Assembly: GCF_017591435.1 (NCBI RefSeq)
Contig: NC_059268.1
Coordinates: forward strand, 5,489,184-5,553,183
Origin: Portunus trituberculatus
Taxonomy: Eukaryota; Arthropoda; Malacostraca; Decapoda; Portunidae
DNA: 64,000 nucleotides
Direction: 5' to 3'
Shown here: piece by piece, positions 34,579 through 45,847 of the stretch
How positions within the stretch are numbered: the stretch's first letter is position 1
How the letters are laid out: every line of letters starts with the position of its first letter
The notes under the pieces: generated by a model
Seen by the model: the letters and a program-made list of their open reading frames with translations, nothing else
Database searches by the model: none
Told to the model about the DNA's origin: nothing
Program-made: the position numbers and the translations under genes

Positions 34579-34690
34579 GTGATTCACCTCAGTTGCCTGC
34601 TGGTCACCCAGCCAGTCTTCCCCATTACGGAGCGACCTCAGAGCTCATAGACTGATCTTCGGGTAGGACTGAGATTACATCAACACACAG
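34579..34690 (-). mobile_element. SINE-B 3' fragment
   Basis: Tail and part of the body (ATTCACCTCAGTTGCCTGCT ... GGTAGGACTGAGATTACA) without a tRNA head, embedded in GT-rich DNA. A further 20-bp tail piece (AATTCACCATGGTCGCCTGC) is at 34747-34766. Confidence 0.85.
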
Positions 34691-34980
34691 CGCATGTGCA
34701 AGCGTGTGTGAGCATGTGCATGTGCGACCGTGTGTGTGTGTGTGTGTAATTCACCATGGTCGCCTGCGTGTGTGTGAGTGTGTGTTTGTGAGTGTGTGAG
34801 TGTGTGTTTGTGAGTGTGTGAGCATGTGTGTGTGTATGAACTTGTGTGTGGGAGTGTGTGAGGGTGTGTGTGAGTGTGTGAGCGTATGTGTTTGTGAGTG
34901 TGTGAGCATGTGTGTGTGAGTGTGTGAGCGTATGTGTGTGAGAGTGTATGAGCGTGTGTGTGGGAGTATGTGAGCATGTG

Positions 34981-35028
<48 letters not shown>

Positions 35029-35220
35029 CATGTTGAGTGTGTGTGTGTGAGGATGTGTTTGTGAGTGTGAGAACGTGTGTGAGCGTATATGTGTGAGGTG
35101 TGAGCATGTGTGTGTGTGTCAGTGTGTGAGTATGAGTGTGAGTGTGTGAGTTTTTGTGTGGGAGTATGGGAGTGTGTGTGTGTGTTAGTGTGTGAACCTG
35201 TGTGTGTGAGCATATGTGTG
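34680..35220. repeat. Degenerate (GT)n minisatellite-like block
   Basis: GT-rich with recurring GTGTGTGAGC(A/G)TGTGTGTGAG units; long minus-strand H/T/S open frames here are artefacts. Confidence 0.9.
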
Positions 35221-35504
35221 TTATTCACCACGGTTGTCTGTTGGTCACCCAGCCAGCCTTTCCCTTACGGAAAGAGCTTAGAGCTCGTAGTGACCAATCT
35301 TCGGGTAAGACTGAGACCACACCACATTCCACACACCGGGAAAGCGAGGCCACAACCCTTCGAGTTACATCCCGTACCTATTTACTGCTAGGTTAACAGG
35401 GGCTACACATTAAGAGACTTGCCCTTTTGCCTCGCCGCTACCTGGGACTTGAACCCGGTCCTCTCAATTGTGAGTCGAGCGTGCTAACCACTACACTATG
35501 CGGT
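35221..35504 (-). mobile_element. SINE-B
   Basis: Complete minus-strand copy at the 3' side of the (CA)n that follows the LINE family B tail (minus-strand reading). Confidence 0.9.
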
Positions 35505-35544
35505 GTGAAGAGCATGTGAGTGTGTGAGTGTGCGAGAGCGCGCG

Positions 35545-35545
35545 T

Positions 35546-35620
<75 letters not shown>
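35545..35620. repeat. (GT)n between SINE-B and LINE tail
   Basis: About 76 bp; joined to the LINE family B tail at 35621 (minus-strand reading: LINE tail followed by (CA)n). Confidence 0.95.
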
Positions 35621-35623
<3 letters not shown>

Positions 35624-35676
35624 TTACCTAGTTGTAGTTTTACAGGGCCTGGGCTTTATGCTCGTGTGGCCCCGTC

Positions 35677-35680
<4 letters not shown>
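35621..35680 (-). mobile_element. Second copy of the last 59 bp of LINE family B
   Basis: Identical to the terminal 59 bp of the adjacent LINE fragment (35709-35768) and separated from it by a (GT)n tract of about 28 bp. It may be an extremely short 5'-truncated insertion, or a duplication by slippage or template switch. Confidence 0.85.
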
Positions 35681-35708
<28 letters not shown>

Positions 35709-35711
<3 letters not shown>

Positions 35712-36252
35712 TTACCTAGTTGTAGTTTTACAGGGCCTGGGCTTTATGCTCGTGTGGCCCCGTCTCCATATCTACACTTATCCAATCTTACTTTAAAAGT
35801 ATGCACACTCGTTGCAGACACTACTTCTTCATTCAAACTGTTCCACGTCTCAATACATCTTTGCGGGAAACTATACTTTTTAATATCTCTTACACATCTT
35901 CCCTTCCTCAGCTTCTTACTATGCGATCTTGTGCTTCGACTGGCATATTCTTCTCTCAGGATCAGATACTCATTGTCCACTTGGTCCATTCCATTTATCA
36001 ATTTATAAACTTGTATGAGATCCCCTCTCTCCCTTCTTTGCTCCAGTGTTGGAAGATTCATAGCCTTTAGCCTCATATGTCATCCCTTCAAGTTCTGGGA
36101 CCATTCTTGTAGCCATTTTTTTGTAGTCTCTCCAGCTTCCTTATGTGTTTGTTTTTGTGAGGGGTTCACACTACTCGTGCATATTCCAATCTAGGTCTTA
36201 TTATAGTACTTATCAGTTTCTTCATCATTTCTTTGTCCATGTAGTGAAATGC
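35709..36252 (-). mobile_element. LINE family B 3' fragment, 5'-truncated
   Basis: Reads on the minus strand the same C-terminal protein as 63.1-63.6 kb (LEQRRERGDLIQVYKLINGM, KLRKGRCVRDIKKYSFPQRC, VVSATSVHTFKVRLDKC, ending GATRA), then the CTAGGTAAATA tail. Its 5' truncation point joins SINE-B at 36253 without any microsatellite between. A stop and a frameshift are present. Confidence 0.9.
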
Positions 36253-36512
36253 TAATTCACCTCGGTCGCCCAGCCAGTCTTCCCCATTACGGAGCAAGCT
36301 CAGACCTCACAGACCGATCTTCGGGTAGGACTGAGACCACAACACACTCCACACACCGGGAAAGCAAGGCCACAACCCCTCGAGTTACATCCTGTACGCT
36401 AGGTGAATAGGGGCCACACATTAAGAGGCTTGCCCATTTGCCTCACTGCCCCGGGACTCGAACCAGACCCTCTCGATTGTGAGTCGAGCATGCTAACCAC
36501 TACACTACGCGG
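36253..36512 (-). mobile_element. SINE-B joined directly to LINE family B
   Basis: Minus-strand copy with a 10-bp deletion near its tail. The tail GAGGTGAATTA meets the 5' truncation point of the LINE fragment (GCATTTCACTACATGG) with no microsatellite between. Confidence 0.9.
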
Positions 36513-37170
36513 TGTGTGTGTAAGCATGTGTGTGTGTGTGTGTGTGTGTGTGAGCTTGTGTAAGTCTGTGAGTGTGTGTCTGAGTGTATGAGTATATGTG
36601 GGTGAGTGAGTGAGCGTATGTGTGTGAGCATGTGAGCGTTTCTGTCTTAGTGTATGAGGGTGTGTGTGAGTCGTTGAGCGTGTGTGTGTGTGAGCGGGTG
36701 AGCTGTGAGCATGTGTGTGTGAGCGTGTGTCTGAGTGTATGAGTGTGTGAGTATATGTGGGTGAGTGAGTGAGCATATGTGTGTGAGCATGTGAGTGTTT
36801 CTGTCTGAGTGTATGAGGGTGTGTGTGTGTGAGCAGGTGAGCTGTGAGCATATGTGTGTGTGTGTGTGAGCATGTGTATTAGTATATGAGTATGTGTTTG
36901 TGAGCGTGTGAGCATGTGTATGTGAGCGTGTGAGTATGTGAGCATGTATGTGTTTGAGTGTGTGAGCATGTGAGCGTGTGTGTGAACATATGAGTGTGTG
37001 TGTGTGAGCATGTCAGTGCGTGTGTGTGTGTGTGTGTGTGTAAGCATATGTGTGATTGTGTATGAATGAGTGTGTCAGTGTGTGAGCATGTGTGTGTGAA
37101 TGTGTGAGTGTGTGAGCATGTGGATATAAGCATGTGTGTAAGAGTGTATGAGCATGTGTGTGTGTGTGTG
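36513..37170. repeat. Degenerate GT-rich minisatellite block
   Basis: Two larger units of about 150 bp (starting near 36586 and 36748, GTATATGTGGGTGAGTGAGT) and many GTGAGCATGTG units. Non-coding. Confidence 0.9.
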
Positions 37171-37466
37171 TTTCACTATTTGTTTGATCTGCTGCAGTCT
37201 CTGACGAGACAGCCAGATGTTACCCTACGAAGCGAGCTCAGAGCTCATTATTTCTGATCTTTGGATAGGCCTGAGACCAGGCACACACCACACACCGGGA
37301 CAACAAGGTCACAACTCCTCGATTTACATCCTGTACCTACTCACTGCTAGGTGAACAGGGGCTACACGTGAAAGGAGACACACCCAAATATCTCCACCCG
37401 CCCGGGGAATCGAACCCCGGTCCTCTGGCTTGTGAAGCTAGCGCTCTAACCACTGAGCTACCGGGC
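37171..37466 (-). mobile_element. SINE-A
   Basis: Complete minus-strand copy: body TTTGATCTGCTGCAGTCTC at the left, tRNA head GCTACCGGGC at the right. Embedded in degenerate (GT)n sequence. Confidence 0.9.
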
Positions 37467-37572
37467 GTGTGTGTGTGAGTGTGTGTGTGAGAGTGTGTGT
37501 GCGAGTGTATGAGCATGTGAGTATGTGAGCGTGTGTGTATGTGGACGTGTGTGTGTGTGTGTGTGTGTGTAA

Positions 37573-37858
37573 TTTCACTGTTTGATCTGCTGCAGTCTCT
37601 GACGAGACAGCCAGACGTTACCCTACGGAACGAGCTCAGAGCTCATTATTTCCGATCTTGGGATAGGTCTGAGACCAGGCACACACCGGGACAACAAGGT
37701 CACAACTCCTCAATTTACATCCCGTACCTACTCACTGCTAGGTGAACAGGGGCTACACATGAAAGGAGACACACCCAAATATCTCCACCCGGCCGGAGAA
37801 TCGAACCCCGGTCATCTGGCTTGTGAAGCCAGCGCTCTAACCACTGAGCTACCGGGCC
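37573..37858 (-). mobile_element. SINE-A
   Basis: Second complete minus-strand copy, about 105 bp to the right of the previous one, separated by GT-rich sequence. A small body deletion (CACACCA) is visible relative to other copies. Confidence 0.9.
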
Positions 37859-37899
37859 GTGTGTGTGTGTGTGAGCGTCTGTTTGAGTGTGAGTGTGTG

Positions 37900-38182
37900 T
37901 AATTCACCATGGTTGTCTCCTGGTCACCCAGCCAGTCTTCCCCATTACGGAGTGAGCCCAGATCTCATAGACCAATCTTCGGGTAGGACTGAGACCACAA
38001 CACAATCCACACACCAGGAAAGTGAGGCCACAATCCCTTGAGTTACATCCCGTACCTACTTGCAGTTTGGTGAACAGGGGCTACATATTAAGAGGCTTGC
38101 CCATTTGCCTCGCCGCCTCCTGGGACTCGAGCCTGGTCCCTCTTGATTGTGAGTCAAGGGTGCTAACCACTACACAATAAGG
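37900..38182 (-). mobile_element. SINE-B, diverged
   Basis: Complete minus-strand copy; the head is altered (CTACACAATAAGG for CTACACTACGCGG). Followed by degenerate GT repeats. Confidence 0.88.
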
Positions 38183-38301
38183 TGTGTGTGTATGTTTGTG
38201 CGAGCTTGTAAGAATGTATGTATGAGTGTGTGAGTGTTTGAGCATGTTTGTCTAAGTCTGTGAGTATGTGAGCGTGTTCTGGTGTGTGTGTGTGTGTGTG
38301 T

Positions 38302-38517
38302 GTAATTCACTTCGGTCGTCTGCTGGTCACCCAGCCAGTCTTCCCCATTACAGAGTGAGCTCAGAGCTCATAGACCGATCTTCGGGTAGGACTGAGACCA
38401 CAACACACACCGGGAAAGCGAGGCCACAATCCCTCGAGTTACATCCCATACCTATTTACTGCTAGGTGAACAGGGGCCACGCATTAAGAGGCTTACCCAT
38501 TTGCCTCGCCGCTTACC

Positions 38518-38519
<2 letters not shown>
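38302..38519 (-). mobile_element. SINE-B, tRNA head missing
   Basis: Minus-strand body from AATTCACTTCGGTCGTCTGC to TTGCCTCGCCGCTTACCGG; the tRNA-like part is replaced by (GT)n. Confidence 0.88.
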
Positions 38520-38553
<34 letters not shown>

Positions 38554-38699
38554 AGTTTATTTTGGGGGTGATTTTCTGAAGCTCTTACATATTTTTTAGT
38601 GTTTAGGGGAGTTTAGTTGCATTTCAGTTTTTATTTGTATTTACTTTATTTTTCAGGGGTGAGTGGGGAGAAGGAGAAGGTTGGTGTTTACTATTATAC

Positions 38700-38990
38700 C
38701 TTGGGAGTGAGAGCCTGGTGTTTTGGTTACAGACTCCACAGCAATGCTTTTCATCTTGCTAACTGCATCTGCACAAGATCTACTTTATTGTATCCATATT
38801 GTATTCATCCAAATGATGCAGGAATCAAATATAGTATGTATTTTCAATATTTAGTCTCTTTCACCTATAAACTCTAGAACTTCCCACTTTCAATTTCCCT
38901 TACCTAGGAAGTGAGCTCATTTGAAGTTTCAGTTCAGTTTTCTTCTTTTTTTTTTTCCAACTTTAAATAATCCTTTTGTCCATTTTCATT
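38700..38990 (+). mobile_element. LINE family A 3' region relic
   Basis: Sequence such as CATCTTGCTAACTGCATCTG, CACCTATAAACTCTAGAACTTCCC and CAGACTCCACAGCAATGCTTT corresponds to 18.0-18.35 kb of the LINE (CATCTTGCTAACTGCATGCC and so on), with one internal deletion. Strongly decayed. Confidence 0.55.
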
Positions 38991-39369
38991 AGGGATTAGC
39001 AACACGTCAATATTTTTTTCAGCCATCATCTCACAGTCTGAGTAGCCCCATGCCAGGGCGACTACCTAAGACATTTGTCAGAAAAATAGTTTTCTTTAAT
39101 TTTCTTATTTGTTTTATTTGTTTTTATTTATTTTTTGTTTTTATTTATCTATTCATTTTTATCTATTTATCTTTTTTTATTTACTAATTATTTTTTTTAA
39201 CAACATGGTTAGCAACACATTAATTTCAGTCACGAATTTCCTGTTATCTAGGATTTCATCCTTGCTTTATTTTTTGGTTCATGGTACAGGGGAAAAAATC
39301 GCAGGGCCAAGTATTATCGTTAGCTACTGCATCAATTTTTCCACTTGTTTTATAACTTATTAGTTGTGG

Positions 39370-39372
<3 letters not shown>

Positions 39373-39450
<78 letters not shown>
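39373..39450. repeat. Compound (CT)n(CA)n
   Basis: 50 bp CT then 27 bp CA, directly followed by the truncated SINE-A. Confidence 0.95.
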
Positions 39451-39451
<1 letters not shown>

Positions 39452-39694
39452 TGGCTTCACAAGCCAGAGGACCGGAGATATTTGGTTGTGTCTCCTTTCA
39501 CGTGTAGCCCCTGTTTACCTAGCAGTGAGTAGGTACGGGATGTAAATCGAGGAGTTGTGACCTTGTTGTCCTGGTGTGTGGTGTGTGCCTGGTCTCAGGC
39601 CTATCCGAAGATCGGAAATAATGAGCTCTGAGCTCGTTCCGTAGGGTAACATCTGGCTGTCTCGTCAGAGACTGCAGCAGATCAAACAGTGAAA
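39451..39694 (+). mobile_element. SINE-A, 5'-truncated with T-arm deletion
   Basis: Starts in the anticodon arm (CTGGCTTCACAAGCCAGAGG). It lacks the box B/T-arm segment: GACCGG joins directly to AGATATTTGG, as if deleted between two CCGG repeats. Preceded by a (CT)n(CA)n compound microsatellite. Confidence 0.9.
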
Positions 39695-39743
39695 CACACA
39701 CACTTTCCTAACACACAAAAACTATAAAAGTAACTTTAAAGTA

Positions 39744-40170
39744 CACTCGACCCTCGAAACAACGGACCTCCCATCAACGGATTTCGGAAACTACGGACAA
39801 ATTCTGGAGTCCGGTTTAATCTACGGACGAATATTAAAATGCGTGCGATTGTCCGTTCCCGGCAAATTATTGTCCAGTAGGTGGCGGGTCGGTCGCATCA
39901 TCAGCTGTTTGCCGCCATGTTTTATCTTCAGTCCGTGCGTTTTCAACCAACAGCGTTAATATTCATTTAACTGACCATGCTCATGTCATCTATTTCAGGT
40001 TATTTGTTGTACTTAATGCTTTGTAATACTGCTTGAATGATTTCTTAATGATTACACAGTATTTTACGTACATTTTATACAGTTTTTTACGTACTTTTGC
40101 AAAGAACGGACTTTTGTAATCTACGGACAGTGTTGTGCACGCATTTGTCCGTTGTTTCGAGGGTCGAGTG
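39744..40170. mobile_element. pogo/Tigger-type MITE, 427 bp, perfect 24-bp TIRs
   Basis: Terminal inverted repeats start CACTCGACCCTCGAAACAAC and match perfectly over 24 bp, flanked by TA (39742-39743 and 40171-40172). Inside, CTACGGACAAAT/CTACGGACGAAT subterminal repeats occur. No transposase remains. TA target and CCCTCGAAACAACGG-type ends fit Tc1/mariner, pogo branch. Confidence 0.9.
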
Positions 40171-40825
40171 TACTCTCTCACTCTTTCTCTCTTACTTTAA
40201 TTTGACATTATTCTCTCGCTCCCAGGCACTCTCTTTCACTCTTCTCTCACATCAGATGATCGTAGAGCACATTTTTATTTGGACTCACATATAAATTAGA
40301 ATTATACAAAAAGCACTAAAAAAAACACTTATAACTTAGAATTTCGAGTATAAAAATATTGTTAATGTGCCACTAAATCAGCAAAAACAGCCTTGAAAAT
40401 CCATGTCAGAAGTGTTTCAGAATGGGGGCAAGGCTGAGCCCTTACACACAATGTTATGTCATAGCACATGCATATCCCAGGTAGACACCAGCTAAGGCTA
40501 AGCAAAGACACTCATTAACCAATACCACCAGCAAAGAAATTACGTCAAGATAACTAAAACCCACTCTCCTTTCAAAGAATGTCATGAAACACATGGACAT
40601 AATATCTTTCTTACTCTCCCTCACTGGCACTATGGCAGGCAACTGAGGCCAGCAACATTTTTCCACTTTCAAAGAAATTTATTTGTTTTAAGAAAAATTG
40701 TGCTAGAGGTGAGCATTTTAAGGAAATGAAAAAATTTAGAGAAATCTAAGTTAATCCGGCATTGTTTAGGAATCTTTGTAGGGAAATATGTATGTATGTA
40801 TGCACTTACACACAATGAACCTTTC

Positions 40826-40828
<3 letters not shown>

Positions 40829-40859
<31 letters not shown>
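40829..40859. repeat. (TAA)n microsatellite
   Basis: 31 bp, just outside the Harbinger derivative. Confidence 0.95.
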
Positions 40860-40872
40860 GTATTAAAAATAA

Positions 40873-41623
40873 AGAGGGTTCACATGTGCCAATTTGACTT
40901 TTTTTTTTTTTTTTTTTTTTATATACGTACGTACAGTTTCTGACTCGCAATCGGCGCCTAGCGACTGCAGAAAGCAGTCACAAATCAAGACCAACATGTT
41001 TCAGTGTTGCTAGTCGATTTGCGACTTCACTTACGTCGTGACGTCACGCAATAAACTTTGAAAATGTGTTCTCCAAATTTAGATTAGTTTAGAGTTGGTG
41101 AGGGAAAAAGAACACATCTGGGACCCCAGAAATGAAGTATACAGTAAAAAAAAAAAAAAGCTTGAGCAAATCGTCGTTCGACGAAATAGCTGCCACTCTA
41201 CAAGAACTGTTTCCCTCAACGCAAGGAGGTGAGGATTGAAGACTTGTCAGGATTTAATTTGATCGCAACTGTGCACAGTCTTCGTAAGATTAACAATTTT
41301 CTTATGAGAAACGTAGGCTAATTTAGAGTGTGGTAGATACTCCTTTCTTTCCGCTACTTAGCCAGGGACGTATCCACAGGCATTTTCTTTTCTGTTGACT
41401 CTTCCGTAACACCGAAAGAAGAGCAACCACAGCTTCAGCATCGTCATTGGAGGGAAGACATCTTGACGGGCAGCTGTTTGTTACCTTCAATTCACGCCAA
41501 GGCGCCAACTAGTTTTCAGGCGGTATGTCTGACACTTTCCAACTAGAAAGGACGAGTCGGAAACTACATACGTACGAAAAGAAAGAAAAAAAAAGTCGCA
41601 AATTGACACACGTGAACCCGCCT
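40873..41623. mobile_element. PIF/Harbinger deletion derivative, 751 bp, TAA target duplication
   Basis: Ends AGAGGGTTCACATGTGCC and (reverse complement) AGGCGGGTTCACGTGTGT begin TIRs of about 70 bp that also share a poly-T part, ACGTACGTA-like and GTTTC(T/C)GACTCG blocks. TAA flanks both sides (40870-40872, 41624-41626). The 3-bp TWA duplication and GGGTTCAC ends fit PIF/Harbinger. Confidence 0.85.
41323..41508 (-). pseudogene. N-terminal remnant of a Harbinger transposase
   Basis: A 61-codon minus-strand frame inside the Harbinger-type element contains AVVALLSVLRKSQQKRK followed by LWIRPWLSSGKKG. The W(I/V)(R/H)P(W/I) block after a basic stretch is the usual beginning of Harbinger nuclease proteins. 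The catalytic DDE part is absent: the frame stops at 41323 and the rest was lost by internal deletion. Confidence 0.65.
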
Positions 41624-42800
41624 TAATACTCTAAATACCACACATATACCCACACCATTCCGACACTCAAAATATTTATAACACTCATAACTTACCCAAA
41701 CCAAACTCAAAACACCATTCAACACCTCAGTATATCAGCAAATACACTTAGAACTCACTAGGAAAACACAATATACACCAATACCACCACAACACAAAAC
41801 ACCTTACACACATCCAAACCATGTAAAACGCTCAAAACACCATGCAACACCTCAAAGTACCAATAAACACACCTAAAACTAGAATCACCCAGTATACACC
41901 AGTCACCTTCACACACACCCAAGACACCACACACACCTGAACCACTTCAAATACAATTATTCCAAAACACCATGCTACACCTCAAAATGATCCCAAATAC
42001 ACAGAACCCACCAGAAACACCCAATAAATACCAAACCATCCCCACACAGCCAAAACAAACGCAAAATACTCAAACCACCATACAATCTTTCAAAATGCCT
42101 CTCAAACACACTCAAACGACACCTCTACACTACCGTACTCTTACACTCAAGATACGTGAAATGTACAGTACCTGAAAATATCTAACGTACACTGAAAACA
42201 CACAAAATGCACCCAAAGCACATCTATAACTCCCAAAGCACTCTGTAACACTACCAAACACTTAAAAACACTTCAAATATACCTCTCCTCCCCAAAATTT
42301 TTTTTTGAAAGAACGATAAGATTACAAGGGAGACTTAGCTAAATGTTGCGGTTTGGCTATCTCCACCTCTTTCGCCTTCTTTTTTCGTTATTTCTTCGTC
42401 CTTCTTTGTTTCTTCCCTCCCCCTCTCTCTCTCTCTCTCTCTCTCTACAGTCTGACCCTAGGAACATTTCAAAACGCTAGACATTAGACAAAATATCGAT
42501 AAAGTGGAGAGAAAGTTGAGTATTGTGGTTTAGCTGCTGCTACTGTCCACACACCTAAACCTAGAAACACGAGAACACGTATAAACGACCAGATATTAGG
42601 CTAAACACTAACGAAACGCAATGCGTTACAGGAGCGACGCCAACCCAGAGCTATAATGAGTAACCACCTTGCCTGTGACGTCATCAGGGTGAGCGGGAAC
42701 AGCAGTGAATCTGCTAAATTACGTAAATTATTTAAAAAATGTCTTATAGAAAAAACGGAGCCAAGGCCAAATGCTTAATATTTTATAATCTGATAGATAA

Positions 42801-43573
42801 TGTTACGTAACGGGTGCAAGTTAGCCCCCCCCTTCCCGTTTATAGAAGCCTGTAAGTGGAGAGGAGATATTTTTTTCCCTTGTAACCAGAGTTATTTAGT
42901 TATCCTATGCAAGTTTCTTTGTATTGGGAAATGTATTACGTATGAATAAACTTCTGGCTGGGTATTGTCGGTATGATTAATGTATAGTTCATGTGGAGAA
43001 GAGCGAGGAAGCGCGTGTACATGTGGGAAAGTGGTAGGAGGTATTTAGTCCTGCCAAATTGTCTTTGTAATAAACAGACTTGGAGAAGGCTTGGTTTTCT
43101 CTGATCCTCTCTGCCTCTGGGATAGCCTTAATGGACTAGATACAGCTCAGAATTGAGTTTGGCAAATGAACCACACAGGGAGGATAATAAAAAAAAAACC
43201 TGGCTTTGTTACTTGAGTTAGAAAGACGTTAAGTGCCTGAGGGAAGCTCATACTGCTGGAGTTGTGTACTCTTGTCCGCGCTGTCTGCTAGTTAGGGGGT
43301 CACCAAGGGAAGGGGCTGCATGCTGCCTACCCAACTCGCCGTGAGGATACAGTAAGGCGAGGGGCACGGTTCACCACCCAGGCGCTTCGAGGGGAGCGTT
43401 TCCTCGCTGACAGCCTTCAGTGGGGACCTTGGATAAGTCCTGTGTCGGGCCTCCGTGTGGTGTGGTTTACGCAGGTGAAGTGTTGCGTGTCCTCTCCCTG
43501 GCCTCCCCTGCCCTACCGCGTGTGGATGAAGAGACAGTGGGGGACCACAGTGAAGGGGGTTGGTGCCATAACA
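42801..43573 (+). mobile_element. Candidate solo LTR
   Basis: A 773-bp block absent from repeat R copy 1 begins TGTTACGTAAC and ends CCATAACA, giving the TG..CA ends and a 5-bp TGTTA/TAACA inverted repeat usual for LTRs. An AATAAA lies at about 43069. No clear target duplication (GATAA against ATACT) and no internal gag-pol region, so the call is tentative. Confidence 0.4.
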
Positions 43574-44619
43574 ATACTTTAACAAATATCCAAAACAGCA
43601 AAACATCTCCAACCTAAGTAATTTTAAAGAAATGTCTAAATCAAGTATGATAAAAATACAAATATTTTCACTTTTAAAACTACAAAAACTAACAGCTATT
43701 TCGACTCCATACTTTTTTTTTTGTAAATGCTAGACGATATAAACTATATTCTCAGGCATCCAACACTTACTTAGAACTGTGAACGCATGAAAACAAAATG
43801 ATGTGAAAAATAAAAAAAAACATTAAAATTTACACTAGAGATGTATCGATTTATCGGTTGGCTTATTTTTTGCAGATACTACCGATATTTAAAAGAATTT
43901 ATCATGTGGTATATCTCACTCTTAAGTTATTTTGGATGTTCATACTAATGAAAATAAACTGATGATAATGCCAAATTATTTAGTATAATACAGCGTATCG
44001 AGCCCATGTTGCGTAGTAATATAATATATTCTTTGCTTATGAGTTACCACTGCTACCGTACTTGTACGAGGTCAGTAGTGGATTGGGGGCCCTGCTACAT
44101 CCCTCACCTCTGTAAGAAAGAGAAGTGGGAGGACAACACCGCCCACATCTTGTTCACTCGCATGCTAAAGACTTGTGCATTTATCTGTGTTTTTCTGCAT
44201 CTTTTAAATTTCTTTGTGTGTGTGTGTGTGTGTGTGTGTATGGTTTGGTGGACGGGTGGGCGGATAGATGGATAGTGTGTATTTGCATATAGACAGGCAT
44301 ACTGCAGTCTGCTGCTGTGTGTATGTGAGTTGGAGTTTGCCAGTTTTATCATGTTTTACTTCTTACCTATAGGATTTTAATTCTTCTGACAGGTAGAAAT
44401 TATCAGTAACAATTCTAGTTCTAAGACAGCAGTATATTCGTATAAGTAATCAAAGACATTTATTTGAATACAATGGCATATGTTTCTTTTCAACTTCTGC
44501 TGTGCTATCTTTAACCCATAATTTTATAAAGAATATTACACATGATTCAGATGCTGGAGTAACAGAATCCTCACCTACTGACTCCCAGGCTAAGCACTCA
44601 AGAACACTCATATTTCAAT

Positions 44620-44775
44620 TCAAGGTAAAACGTAACAGTGCAGTTTAGATAAGGCAAAATATTATAGTGCAGTGTCACCAGACTGGAAGAAACTTGAATA
44701 AGCTTAGTTTAAGGTAAAACACAACAGTGCAGTTTTAGTGAAGACAAAACGTTCAAGCGGTGTCACCGTGCCGCT
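44620..44775. repeat. Tandem duplication, ~90-bp unit
   Basis: AAGGTAAAACGTAACAGTGC..GTGCAGTGTCACCAG is followed about 90 bp later by AAGGTAAAACACAACAGTGC..GCGGTGTCACCGTG. Inside the hAT-like element at 43836-46154. Confidence 0.65.
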
Positions 44776-44914
44776 CGAAAGGCACACCCTGAACCAGCCT
44801 GAAAGTTTTGTATATAATGTGTCGTACCTGAAAGTTTACTATATTCAATATATGTACTAGGTATACATAGCACATGCAACATGATTAGTAAATATCTTCA
44901 TTAAAATAAGGAAA

Positions 44915-44917
<3 letters not shown>

Positions 44918-44970
<53 letters not shown>
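44918..44970. repeat. (CT)n microsatellite
   Basis: 53 bp inside the hAT-like element. Confidence 0.95.
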
Positions 44971-44974
<4 letters not shown>

Positions 44975-45130
44975 GAACACAACAAATGAGGTCACTCTTG
45001 TACACAGCTGTCTTCGAAATTATGGGAATAGCTGCCATCACGCATAGTGATGCCTATTAAAATAAAGAATGATGAATACCTTTAAATTATCACATAAAAG
45101 ACAGAGAGGGATGGCTTCATTCCTAGTATA

Positions 45131-45132
<2 letters not shown>

Positions 45133-45167
<35 letters not shown>
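45133..45167. repeat. (GT)n microsatellite
   Basis: 35 bp inside the hAT-like element. Confidence 0.95.
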
Positions 45168-45168
<1 letters not shown>

Positions 45169-45631
45169 TCATCCGGCCGGATGTTCTGCGCACAGCTTTG
45201 GTGTCTTTCGCTCACGTGGTAACATTGCACTGGAAATGTTGCTGAAGTGCATACGCATTTGGCAACTAAGATTGTTGGAAAGCAATATGCAAACAAAATT
45301 CATGAGAACACTCAATATGCGGGTGATGATTAAAGGAGCGTTTAGCAGTACGTATTTATAACTGACGTGTCAAATTTTCCGCCTTTGGGCAAAATATTGG
45401 GACCCATAACACTCAGTATGACTTCTCATTTCCCTATAGATTACTGAAACTTGAAAAACGAGAGTCTAAAGTCTAAACAATGTGCTATATAGATTGCAGG
45501 GCAAATGTTTGTTCGTGATCACCTTTGTTATTTTTCTCAACTTATGATTTGTCCTAGCATCATTAATCTAACTTATGTAAACTAATCAAATATAACCCAA
45601 TCTTATCTAACATCACAGCTATCCTATAACC

Positions 45632-45634
<3 letters not shown>

Positions 45635-45724
<90 letters not shown>

Positions 45725-45847
45725 TATAAATAATAGTAATAAAAATTATAATGTTAATAACATTAATAACAAAAACAACAATAATGATAATGAAAAATGA
45801 TAATAACAATAACAATAATAATCATTATAATAATAATAATAATAATG

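Noticed and set aside
34675..37133. Many H/T/S-rich open frames on the minus strand (up to 183 codons)
   Set aside because: Translation of degenerate (GT)n repeats; SINE parts are included in frame by chance.
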